The translations under genes were made by a program, and so were the position numbers. A stretch of 18,970 nt of DNA from Candidatus Aminicenantota bacterium (GTDB lineage: Bacteria; Acidobacteriota; Aminicenantia; S016-38), in NCBI GenBank assembly GCA_027062035.1, contig JAMOUL010000415.1, positions 1 to 18,970 of the forward strand, read 5' to 3'. Below, one piece after another: positions 7,908 through 14,294 of the stretch; position 1 is the first letter of the stretch; every line of letters begins with the position of its first letter. Under the pieces are notes generated by a model. It was not told the origin of the DNA. It searched no databases and was given only the letters and a program-made list of their open reading frames with translations.

Positions 7908-7923
7908 AGCAAAAATTATGCCA
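7908..7923 (-). promoter_or_regulatory. Predicted sigma-54 (-24/-12) promoter of the pilY1 operon
   Basis: The minus strand reads TGGCATAATTTTTGCT, which fits the sigma-54 consensus TGGCAyr-N4-TTGCw with the essential GG (7922-7921) and GC (7910-7909) separated by exactly 10 nt. It lies about 50 nt before the ATG and downstream of the groEL terminator. Predicted transcription starts near 7897, leaving a leader of about 39 nt that includes the ribosome site. Sigma-54 control of pilus genes through PilR-type activators is known in other bacteria. The same bases also contain an extended -10-like TGGCATAAT, so a sigma-70 promoter is the alternative. Confidence 0.55.
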
Positions 7924-7942
7924 GCCTTAAAACCCCTGAAAT

Positions 7943-7972
7943 AAAAAAAGGGGAGGCCTTTGCCTCCCCTTT
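7943..7972 (-). terminator. Rho-independent terminator of groES-groEL
   Basis: On the minus strand an 11-bp perfect stem with a GC-rich core (GGGGAGGC pairing with GCCTCCCC) and a 4-nt loop is followed by a run of seven T (complement of 7943-7949, partly shared with the stem base). It lies about 30 nt after the groEL stop and isolates the chaperonin operon from the pilus operon promoter just downstream. Confidence 0.92.
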
Positions 7973-8000
7973 ATAATGTGTAAAAATTACCCGGTTTTCT

Positions 8001-9617
8001 TCAGTACATATCCATTCCGCCACCGGGCATCTTGTGTTCTTCCTTCTCCGGAATTTCGGAGATCAGAGCGTTGGTCATGAGAAGAAGTCCGGCTACAGAA
8101 GCAGCGTTCTCAAGAGCAATTCTTGTAACCTTGGCAGGGTCTATAACACCGGCCTTTACGAGGTCTTCAAACTTCCCGGTAAGAGCGTTAAATCCAAAGT
8201 TTACATTATCATTCTCCAGGATCTTCTCCACAACAACAGAACCCTCAAATCCTGCGTTAGCTGCTATCTGCTGAGCAGGAACCCTGAGTACCTTCTTTAT
8301 AATGTCAACTCCAAGATTTTCATCTCCATCGAGCTTGAAGTCTTCCATTTTCTGAAGAATTCTGAGATAAGCCACTCCACCGCCGGGAACTATTCCTTCT
8401 TCTACGGCTGCCTTGGTGGCGTGCATGGCATCTTCCACCCTTGCCTTCTTTTCCTTCATTTCAGGCTCAGTTGCCGCTCCGACCTTAATGACAGCCACTC
8501 CACCGACCAGTTTGGCAAGCCTTTCCTGGAGTTTTTCCCTGTCATAATCGGAAGTGGTTTCCTGTATTTCTTTGCGAATCTGTTCTATTCTTGCCTTAAT
8601 GTCTTCCTCTTTACCCTTTCCACCAATGATGGTGGTATTTTCCTTGTCTATAATGACCTTTTCGGCCTGTCCAAGCCAGCTGAGGTCGATCTTGTCAAGC
8701 TTCACACCGAGATCCTCAGAGACAACCTTACCACCGGTAAGAATTGCAATATCCTGGAGCATTGCCTTCCTTCTCTCTCCGAAACCAGGTGCTTTAACTG
8801 CAGCAGAGACAAAGATTCCCTTGAGTTTGTTAACAACCAGGGTGGCAAGGGCTTCGCCTTCCACATCCTCAGCTATCACAAGGAGTGGTTTTCCTGTTTT
8901 TGCAACCTGCTCCAGAAGCGGGAGGAATTCACGTATGGAGGATATCTTCTTTTCATGAATAAGGATATATGGATTTTCGAGTACCACTTCCATCCTTTCA
9001 GGATCTGTTACGAAGTACGGAGAGAGGTATCCGCGGTCGAACTGCATTCCCTCAACGACTTCCATTTCAACCTTATTGGACTTTCCCTCTTCTACGGTGA
9101 TTACACCATCCTTCCCGACCTTTTTCATGGCCTCTGCAATGATCTCACCTATCTCCATATCGTTATTGGCGGATATAGCTGCAACATAGGCTATTTCGTT
9201 TTCCTTTACCTCTCTGGAAATTTCCTTCAGGCTTTCTACTGCCTTTTCAACCGCCTTGTCAATCCCTCTCTTTACAAGAGCCGGGTTGGCGCCAGCCACC
9301 ACATAACGAAGCCCCTCATGGAATATTGCCTGTGCAAGAACTGTTGCGGTTGTAGTTCCGTCACCTGCAACATCAGAGGTTTTGGTGGCAACTTCCTTAA
9401 CCATCTGAGCTCCCATATTTTCCCATGGATCCTTAAGCTCTATCTCCTTGGCCACTGTGACTCCATCCTTTGTTACATTGGGAGCTCCAAACTTCCTTTC
9501 GATTATGACGTTTCTCCCCTTGGGACCAAGGGTTACCTTTACTGTATTTGCAAGCTTATCAAGTCCTCTTTTAAGATGATCAAAAACTTCATCTCCAAGT
9601 TTAATGTCCTTTGCCAT
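8001..9617 (-). CDS. groL: Chaperonin GroEL (Hsp60, 60 kDa subunit)
   Basis: The 538-residue protein is full length and colinear with bacterial GroEL. It starts MAKDIKLGDEVFDHLKRGLD and carries the ATP-binding VTLGPKGRNV and GDGTTTATVLA motifs (with Asp of DGTTT near residue 87). It also has the apical-domain substrate region, VEEGIVPGGGVA near residue 410, and the classical Gly/Met-rich tail ending GGGMDMY. It forms two stacked heptameric rings that fold client proteins with GroES in the cytoplasm. The ATG at 9617 follows GGAGG with a 6-nt gap, and groES ends 11 nt upstream. No CIRCE element is present, so HrcA control is unlikely. Confidence 0.98.
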   Translation of the reverse strand: MAKDIKLGDEVFDHLKRGLDKLANTVKVTLGPKGRNVIIERKFGAPNVTKDGVTVAKEIELKDPWENMGAQMVKEVATKTSDVAGDGTTTATVLAQAIFHEGLRYVVAGANPALVKRGIDKAVEKAVESLKEISREVKENEIAYVAAISANNDMEIGEIIAEAMKKVGKDGVITVEEGKSNKVEMEVVEGMQFDRGYLSPYFVTDPERMEVVLENPYILIHEKKISSIREFLPLLEQVAKTGKPLLVIAEDVEGEALATLVVNKLKGIFVSAAVKAPGFGERRKAMLQDIAILTGGKVVSEDLGVKLDKIDLSWLGQAEKVIIDKENTTIIGGKGKEEDIKARIEQIRKEIQETTSDYDREKLQERLAKLVGGVAVIKVGAATEPEMKEKKARVEDAMHATKAAVEEGIVPGGGVAYLRILQKMEDFKLDGDENLGVDIIKKVLRVPAQQIAANAGFEGSVVVEKILENDNVNFGFNALTGKFEDLVKAGVIDPAKVTRIALENAASVAGLLLMTNALISEIPEKEEHKMPGGGMDMY

Positions 9618-9628
9618 GGCTCACCTCC

Positions 9629-9919
9629 TTATTTTTCTATTATGGCCAGGATTTCGTCCTCGCGGACTATCACATACTCTTCGTCTCCGATTTTTACATC
9701 GGTACCAGAATATTTACCTATTAAGACTTTATCTCCGGGTTTAACGCTCAGAGGAACCTTCTGTCCATTTTCCAGTATTTTACCATCGCCCACCGCGATT
9801 ACCTCTGCCTGCTGGGGCTTTTCCTTTGCAGTATCAGGAATAATAATCCCCCCTTTCTTTACCTCTTCCTCTTCAAGTCTCTTAAGAACTACCCTATCAT
9901 ACAAAGGCTTGATCTTCAT
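9629..9919 (-). CDS. groES: Co-chaperonin GroES (Hsp10)
   Basis: This 96-residue protein has the normal GroES length and the expected pattern: MKIKPLYDRVVLKRLEEEE at the N-terminus, the mobile-loop segment KKGGIIIPDTAKEKPQQ (about residues 22-38), EVIAVGDGKI, and VKPGDKVLIGKYSGTDVK. It caps GroEL as a heptamer and triggers folding in the closed cavity. AAAGGAGG precedes the ATG at 9919 and a leader of about 25-30 nt runs back to an extended -10 promoter. It is the first gene of a two-gene operon with groEL. Confidence 0.97.
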   Translation of the reverse strand: MKIKPLYDRVVLKRLEEEEVKKGGIIIPDTAKEKPQQAEVIAVGDGKILENGQKVPLSVKPGDKVLIGKYSGTDVKIGDEEYVIVREDEILAIIEK

Positions 9920-9951
9920 CCCTCACCTCCTTTATCATTTTTTACAATGTG

Positions 9952-9960
9952 ATTATAGCA
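9952..9960 (-). promoter_or_regulatory. Extended -10 promoter of groES-groEL
   Basis: The minus strand contains TGCTATAAT, a consensus -10 TATAAT (9957-9952) with the TGn extension, 32 nt upstream of the groES ATG. A TTGACT further upstream (9987-9982) is 24 nt away, too far to be its -35, so recognition would rest on the extended -10. No CIRCE inverted repeat and no clear sigma-32 -35/-10 pair are seen. Confidence 0.6.
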
Positions 9961-10035
9961 AATCTGGTATATCTTAATGCAAGTCAATATTCTGGAAAAT
10001 ATGAAGCTATTTTTAATTATTTTTAAAGATTTTGT

Positions 10036-10248
10036 TTATTTTCTTTTGATTCTATACTTTTTCATTTTCTCTGTGAGTGTATTCCGGTGTAACCCGATAT
10101 CCTGGGCAGCATCCTTTATCTTTCCACCGTTCTTTTTAAGGGCCTCTGTGATGAAGATCTTCTCGATTTCCTCCTCAAATTCCCTTAAGGTTACTCCACA
10201 ACTTAATAAATACCTTATTATTTTTTCAAGTTCAGTTCTGATTTCCAT
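10036..10248 (-). CDS. Small Fis-type helix-turn-helix DNA-binding protein
   Basis: The 70-residue protein ends in an HTH of the Fis/NtrC C-terminal type: KKNGGKIKDAAQDIGL then HRNTLTEKMKKYRIKRK (about residues 37-70). The N-terminal half is an acidic amphipathic helix (MEIRTELEKIIRYLL), which could dimerise as in Fis. There is no ATPase domain, so it is a stand-alone HTH_8 protein, not a full sigma-54 activator. The start at 10248 is chosen over an in-frame ATG at 10260 because GGAG lies 6 nt before it; the latter has no site. It overlaps the cvpA 3' end by 31 bp, so translation is likely coupled. Its targets are unknown; a nucleoid-type or local regulatory role is possible. Confidence 0.75.
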   Translation of the reverse strand: MEIRTELEKIIRYLLSCGVTLREFEEEIEKIFITEALKKNGGKIKDAAQDIGLHRNTLTEKMKKYRIKRK

Positions 10249-10715
10249 CTCTCTCTCCATATTTTTTCTACATGGCTGGCCAGGTAAACCCCGGCCGAGT
10301 ATAGATGAGGTCCTGTTCTGGAAGAAAAAACCCAGGACCTCGATGACTCGAAAGAAGCAAGAAACAACGCAACAACAGAAAGAAGAATTACAGCTTTAAA
10401 AACAGCAAAAAATGCTCCTACAAGTCTATCGAAGAACCCTATAAACCCCTTCATTATAAAGGATATAAAGAATGAAACCATCGCAAAGGCCAGATAAACC
10501 ACGATAAATGTAAGCGCAATGGAAGAAAGTAAAAGTAAACCCCCTCCTTTAATGTACTGGCTTAAAAAAATCTGAGCTCTCTGGTAATGAAACATCGCAA
10601 GATAGGCTGCAAGAAAGAGGCCAGCCAGGGAGAGAATTTGTCTGAAAAAACCCCGTATAAATCCGTAAATAAAGGAAAAAATTAGTACGAATATCACTAC
10701 GGGGTCAAAGCCCAT
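10218..10715 (-). CDS. cvpA: CvpA family inner-membrane protein
   Basis: This 165-residue protein has four predicted membrane helices. The first segment, DPVVIFVLIFSFIYGFIRGFFRQILSL, carries the typical CvpA pattern of a helix with GFxRGxxRQ. The last segment is FFDRLVGAFFAVFKAVILLSV. CvpA homologues are needed for colicin V production and for envelope integrity under stress in enterobacteria, where cvpA precedes purF; the molecular role is not settled. The ATG at 10715 has GGAGG four nt upstream and overlaps the PHP gene by 11 bp. Its place in a purC operon echoes the purine link known from other bacteria. Confidence 0.88.
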   Translation of the reverse strand: MGFDPVVIFVLIFSFIYGFIRGFFRQILSLAGLFLAAYLAMFHYQRAQIFLSQYIKGGGLLLLSSIALTFIVVYLAFAMVSFFISFIMKGFIGFFDRLVGAFFAVFKAVILLSVVALFLASFESSRSWVFSSRTGPHLYSAGVYLASHVEKIWRERWKSELNLKK

Positions 10716-11550
10716 CCCTCCTCCTTTTTAATTGCTCAACGATATCATAATCACAATACACTGAACCAAGGGCTATATGGGGTTTCCTTCTCCCGTGAAA
10801 ATCACTTCCACAGGTAGGAACCAGAGAAAATTTTAATGCCAATTCCCCATAAAAATCAACCTGTTTTTTCGAATGATACGAATTCCTTACTTCTATTCCT
10901 ATAAGTCCACTTTCTTTCAAATCCTCAATTTCCTCTTCTGTAAAAGGAATATAGGCTCCAGGATGGGCAAGCACAGGGACAGCCTTTAACTCCAGAACCA
11001 TTGAAATAGCTTCCTTGATTGGTATATACACTCTCTCCACGAAGGCTGGCTTTCCTGGAAGGAAATAATCATAATAGAAACTCCTTACCGGATCCTTTTC
11101 CCTCAGGTACTTTTTGAGAGAGTACTTGTTTATAGCTATTTCGGCTATTATAGGCCCTGTAGGAGGTCTTCCATGGCTTTTTGCCATAACCTCGTCAAAG
11201 GATATCTCCATTCCAAGAGCTGAAAGTTTTTCCAGCCTTTTTCTGGTCAACTCCATTCTGGTTGCACTGATTTTTTCTATCAAAGTCCCCGCTTTTCGGT
11301 GGTCAAGGAAGTACGCAAGGAGATGGACTTCCCTCCCCTTATAGCCTGTGGTGAGTTCTACTCCTTCTATAATCTCTATCCCTTCCCTGTTCCCTGATTC
11401 AAGCACAGAAGGATAGGCCTCCATACTGTCATGATCTGTAATAGAAAGAGCATAAAATCCCTTATATTTAAGGGTATTTACTATTTCATCCGGATCGACT
11501 TCTCCATCAGAGCTAAAGCAGGAATGAATATGAAGGTCAACCTTCTTCAC
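10705..11550 (-). CDS. PHP-domain phosphoesterase (RnmAM/YciV-like)
   Basis: The 281-residue protein has all the PHP metal-binding motifs: VDLHIHSCFSSDG (His7, His9), LSITDHDSMEAY, GVELTT, PVLAHPGAY near residue 197 and CGSDFHG near residue 250. The length and the DGEVDPDEIV start match the family of 3',5'-nucleoside bisphosphate phosphatase and 5'-3' RNA/oligonucleotide exonuclease (RnmAM, also called YciV or TrpH). It acts in the cytoplasm, presumably with a trinuclear metal site. The start is most likely GTG at 11550, with GGAGG seven nt upstream; TTG at 11553 is just possible. It overlaps purC by 14 bp and cvpA by 11 bp. Histidinol phosphatase is a less likely alternative. Confidence 0.82.
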   Translation of the reverse strand: MKKVDLHIHSCFSSDGEVDPDEIVNTLKYKGFYALSITDHDSMEAYPSVLESGNREGIEIIEGVELTTGYKGREVHLLAYFLDHRKAGTLIEKISATRMELTRKRLEKLSALGMEISFDEVMAKSHGRPPTGPIIAEIAINKYSLKKYLREKDPVRSFYYDYFLPGKPAFVERVYIPIKEAISMVLELKAVPVLAHPGAYIPFTEEEIEDLKESGLIGIEVRNSYHSKKQVDFYGELALKFSLVPTCGSDFHGRRKPHIALGSVYCDYDIVEQLKRRRDGL

Positions 11551-12373
11551 CAAAGAGCCTCCGCAAAGCCTCTCTATATTTTTTCATCGTATTCTCCACA
11601 ACATCTTCAGGAAGGGGAGGTGGTGTGGATTTCCTGTCCCAGTTAGTGCTCAAAAGATAATCCCTCACGTATTGTTTATCAAAACTGGGTTGAGATTTTC
11701 CGGGTTCATACTCTTCTGCTGGCCAGAATCGGGAGGAGTCAGGTGTCAAAACTTCATCTATCAGTATTGGTTTTCCATCAAGGAACCCAAATTCAAATTT
11801 GGTGTCAGCAATAATTATTCCCTTCTTCAACGCATATTCATGAGCCCTGGAATATATCTGTATGGAAGTTTCCATCAAATAATCAGCATATTCTCCAACG
11901 ATCTCTTTATACTCATCCAGGGTGATTGGCATATCGTGTCCTTCAGCTGCCTTTGTGGTGGGGGTAAACACTGGTTCTGGTAGTCTATCACTCTCTCTAA
12001 GCCCGGGTCCCACATCCTGTCCAAAGAGCTTTCCTGTCTTTTTGTACTCCTTCCATCCACTTCCTGCTAAATATCCCCTGACTATGAATTCTACAGGAAT
12101 GGGTTTTGCCCTTCTCACCAGCATAAATCTGTCCCTGAACTCTTCAGGCAGACCCTTTACATTCTCAAATCTCCACTCAACAAGATGGTTGGGTATCTCG
12201 TCGAAGAATTCGAACCATAACACTGACATCCGGGTAAGGATTTTTCCCTTGCCCGGAATCAGGGTGGGAAGAACGAAATCAAAGGCAGAAATCCTGTCCG
12301 TTGCCACAAGGAGCAGGTGCTCCTCATCGTAAATATAAATGTCTCTTACTTTACCCTTTTTCCATAATCTCAT
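11537..12373 (-). CDS. purC: SAICAR synthetase (purine biosynthesis)
   Basis: The 278-residue protein is a complete phosphoribosylaminoimidazole-succinocarboxamide synthase, which joins CAIR and aspartate with ATP in de novo purine synthesis. Signatures include GKVRDIYIYDEEHLLLVATD at the N-terminus, RISAFDFVLP, VEFIVRGYLAGSGW near residue 95, and IIADTKFEFGF with LIDEVLTPDSSRFW in the C-terminal half. The length resembles the longer SAICAR synthetases. The ATG at 12373 has no ribosome site; a TAATAT -10 box ends 7 nt upstream, so the message may be leaderless. It is the first gene of a unit with the PHP gene, cvpA and the Fis-type gene. Confidence 0.95.
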   Translation of the reverse strand: MRLWKKGKVRDIYIYDEEHLLLVATDRISAFDFVLPTLIPGKGKILTRMSVLWFEFFDEIPNHLVEWRFENVKGLPEEFRDRFMLVRRAKPIPVEFIVRGYLAGSGWKEYKKTGKLFGQDVGPGLRESDRLPEPVFTPTTKAAEGHDMPITLDEYKEIVGEYADYLMETSIQIYSRAHEYALKKGIIIADTKFEFGFLDGKPILIDEVLTPDSSRFWPAEEYEPGKSQPSFDKQYVRDYLLSTNWDRKSTPPPLPEDVVENTMKKYREALRRLFGEEG

Positions 12374-12380
12374 AGTGGCT

Positions 12381-12410
12381 ATATTACCAGAAATTTCAGG
12401 AAATGAGCAA
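12381..12410 (-). promoter_or_regulatory. Predicted purC promoter with operator-like palindrome in the spacer
   Basis: On the minus strand, TTGCTC (12410-12405), an 18-nt spacer and TAATAT (12386-12381) are followed by 7 nt and the purC ATG. The spacer contains CCTGAAATTTCTGG (12400-12387), a 14-bp near-palindrome with a perfect GAAATTTC core and mismatches only at the two symmetric third positions. A protein bound there would block RNA polymerase, so a repressor site is plausible but unproven. Confidence 0.45.
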
Positions 12411-12421
12411 TTTTCTAAAAC

Positions 12422-12455
12422 ATTCTGAAAACTTCTGTTAAAATATTATCAGAAT
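12422..12455 (+). promoter_or_regulatory. Extended -10 promoter of the DUF505-like gene, flanked by inverted repeat
   Basis: TGTTAAAAT (12436-12444) is an extended -10 box 37 nt before the chosen start at 12482. It is bracketed by a perfect 7-bp inverted repeat, ATTCTGA (12422-12428) and TCAGAAT (12449-12455). TTCTG is repeated directly at 12423 and 12433, 10 bp or about one helical turn apart. No good -35 is present, which fits an extended -10 or activator-dependent promoter. Confidence 0.4.
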
Positions 12456-12481
12456 AAGATATAAATTTGGGAGGTAGAAAA

Positions 12482-14242
12482 ATGATAATAACAAAAAAAC
12501 ATGCAATTCTTATGAAGAAAATAAATGAAAAGTGGCAGGAGGGACTCCCTCTGGATAAAGCCATCGACTCTCTTACAGAAGAGGAACTGGAATATCTGTT
12601 TCACCTTGAGCTCGCAGGACTCGTTTACGAAGAAAGCAATACTTTCGAACTTTCCCAGGCAGGTAGCCTAATAGCGGAAGCGATCCAGGAATGTTCCCAT
12701 ATAACTGGTAATCCCGAGGACTGGCAGGAAAATTTCCGATTTATTGGCTCAGAGATCATTTCCATGATAGAAATAGTAAGAGAAGCCCAGAGTGAAGCTA
12801 TATCCCAGAAAGAGATAGCAGGAGAACTTGAAAAAAGAGGTCTTATGAAGGATGGAAAACTTTCCCCGGTAGCCGAGTCCATTCTTCAGGCATATAATAT
12901 CGCAGAACCTGGAGTATTTATAACACCTCCTTTAGCAGAGAAGCTCAAACAAACTCCTCCGGGACCAGGGAAAAAAAGCATCTTACCACTCACTAAAGAG
13001 GAGATTTTCCAGCTGGAAGCCATGAGACTTCTCACCTTCTCCGTTCCATACGGAAACAATTACTCTCTGACGGGCCCCGGACAGCAGATAAGAGCGGGAC
13101 TTCTGAAGGGTGCTCAGGTAAACTTTGCCTTAACCGATGAGATATTGTACTCACTATTACAGGAAGAAATGGAAGACGAAATTGAGAAAAAACTTATGCT
13201 TATGGGAGCCCTGAAGGACAAAGATTCCCTTCTCCCTGCAGGAAGACACTTCAAAAAAGCCGCAGAACTTCTCTATATTGCCCCAATAACGACAAATCCA
13301 TCTATTGATCTTGACACTGATGATCTAAACGTGCTCCAGATAATTACTGAATTGTGGAACAAAAATAAAGAAAATCCCGATATTTATCCTTCATATAAAC
13401 AGATAAGAAAAGAAGTAGAAAGTTCTGCTTCGCCAACAACCCCATGGAAAACTTCATATACCTTACATATTCTTGAAAGCTTCAGACTTATAGACTCTTC
13501 CAAGAACGAAACTGGTGAAATGGTTTACAGTCTTACCGAATGGGGAGAAAAAATCCTTGAGGATAGAATTAAAAATAACTACAGGGAAGTTCTTTCTCCA
13601 GCGGTTATGGCCATCACAACTACCAGAATGGAAAATCTTTCCCCGGATGATGAATGGATAGAAGAAGGAGAAAGGGAGGGATTACTGGGTAACGGTTTCC
13701 CTTCCAAGGCAGGGAGACTCTTCGCTGAACTGGCCAGTTCTATTGAAAGACTTCCTTTAATTTCCGCCTTCGAAGCCAGGGTACTGAAAACACTGCCACT
13801 ATGGAGAGGAATGTTCGAAGAAGACATTCTTTCAAAATTTCCCAACAAAGAGAGGGACCATGTCAAAGCGGCCTTGAGAAAATTGGTTGCCCATGGACTT
13901 GTGGATATACTTCCCGGAAAATTGTACAAAGTAACAGAGGCAGGAGAAAAGTTCAAAAGGGGAATAGCAGCAGTTCCAGATGGAATTGAGTTTCACGTAA
14001 CCCCTCATCTTTTAAGGTTGCTTCTTGCTGCAGCTGAAAGCTCACAGAACGGGAAAATAAACTGGAAGGAAGCGGAGAAAAATTCCATGCTCGATCCCGA
14101 AACATTTCAGAAAACCCTGGCTCAGGCTAACCAGTCCCATTTCATAAGATCCGATAAGATTACCAGTGCAGGCTTACTTCTCATCGAAGGATTGCTCCTG
14201 CTGAAGGAAATAAAGACTCACTGGGAAGAGATAGAGTTGTAA
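12482..14242 (+). CDS. DUF505-like protein made of repeated winged-helix-like units
   Basis: This 586-residue soluble, acidic protein has no known catalytic motif. I think it belongs to DUF505, but this is from memory of the overall look. A recurring pattern runs through it: a helix pair, then a strand-like hydrophobic segment such as AGLVYEESNTFELSQAGSLI (about 45-64), LLTFSVPYGNNYSLTGPGQQ (about 183-202), MVYSLTEWGEKILED (about 347-361) and AHGLVDILPGKLYKVTEAGE (about 470-489). Each ends in a [LVS]T..G or SQAG turn as in the wing of winged-helix proteins. I count seven or eight such units. This suggests a nucleic-acid-binding or scaffold protein. The start at 12482 follows GGGAGG with a good gap; a TTG 15 nt earlier is unlikely. 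It is transcribed divergently from purC and alone. Confidence 0.75.
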   Translation: MIITKKHAILMKKINEKWQEGLPLDKAIDSLTEEELEYLFHLELAGLVYEESNTFELSQAGSLIAEAIQECSHITGNPEDWQENFRFIGSEIISMIEIVREAQSEAISQKEIAGELEKRGLMKDGKLSPVAESILQAYNIAEPGVFITPPLAEKLKQTPPGPGKKSILPLTKEEIFQLEAMRLLTFSVPYGNNYSLTGPGQQIRAGLLKGAQVNFALTDEILYSLLQEEMEDEIEKKLMLMGALKDKDSLLPAGRHFKKAAELLYIAPITTNPSIDLDTDDLNVLQIITELWNKNKENPDIYPSYKQIRKEVESSASPTTPWKTSYTLHILESFRLIDSSKNETGEMVYSLTEWGEKILEDRIKNNYREVLSPAVMAITTTRMENLSPDDEWIEEGEREGLLGNGFPSKAGRLFAELASSIERLPLISAFEARVLKTLPLWRGMFEEDILSKFPNKERDHVKAALRKLVAHGLVDILPGKLYKVTEAGEKFKRGIAAVPDGIEFHVTPHLLRLLLAAAESSQNGKINWKEAEKNSMLDPETFQKTLAQANQSHFIRSDKITSAGLLLIEGLLLLKEIKTHWEEIEL

Positions 14243-14248
14243 AGTTCC

Positions 14249-14280
14249 TTCTTTTCATTTGTAAAAAGAAACATTTTTTT
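14249..14280 (+). terminator. Possible weak terminator of the DUF505-like gene
   Basis: A 7-bp AT-rich stem (TTCTTTT, 8-nt loop, AAAAGAA) is followed within 3 nt by seven T (14274-14280). The stem has a single G-C pair, so termination would be inefficient. The same bases contain the -35 of the next gene's promoter. Confidence 0.3.
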
Positions 14281-14287
14281 ATAAAAT
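14259..14287 (+). promoter_or_regulatory. Predicted promoter of the class V aminotransferase, leaderless
   Basis: TTGTAA (14259-14264), an exact 17-nt spacer and TAAAAT (14282-14287) form a good sigma-70-type promoter. Only 7 nt separate the -10 from the ATG at 14295, so transcription is expected to start at the initiation codon. The intervening TTACCGTC has no purine-rich ribosome site. Confidence 0.6.
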
Positions 14288-14294
14288 TACCGTC

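Noticed and set aside
8034..9977. A 647-codon open frame on the plus strand across groEL and groES
   Set aside because: It lies wholly antisense to two certain genes, has a low-complexity Cys/Phe/Leu/Ser-rich translation, no ribosome site and no recognisable domain. It results from codon use in groEL.
9982..9987. TTGACT as the -35 of the groES promoter
   Set aside because: It is 24 nt from the TATAAT, too far for a sigma-70 spacer; the extended -10 explains the promoter better.
9920..9990. CIRCE (HrcA) operator before groES
   Set aside because: I looked for TTAGCACTC-N9-GAGTGCTAA on both strands and found nothing similar.
10000..10035. Terminator after the Fis-type gene
   Set aside because: Only a 6-bp all-AT stem without a proper U-tract can be drawn; readthrough into groES cannot be excluded.
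12467..12481. TTG at 12467 as the start of the DUF505-like gene
   Set aside because: It precedes the GGGAGG ribosome site, which is well placed for the ATG at 12482.
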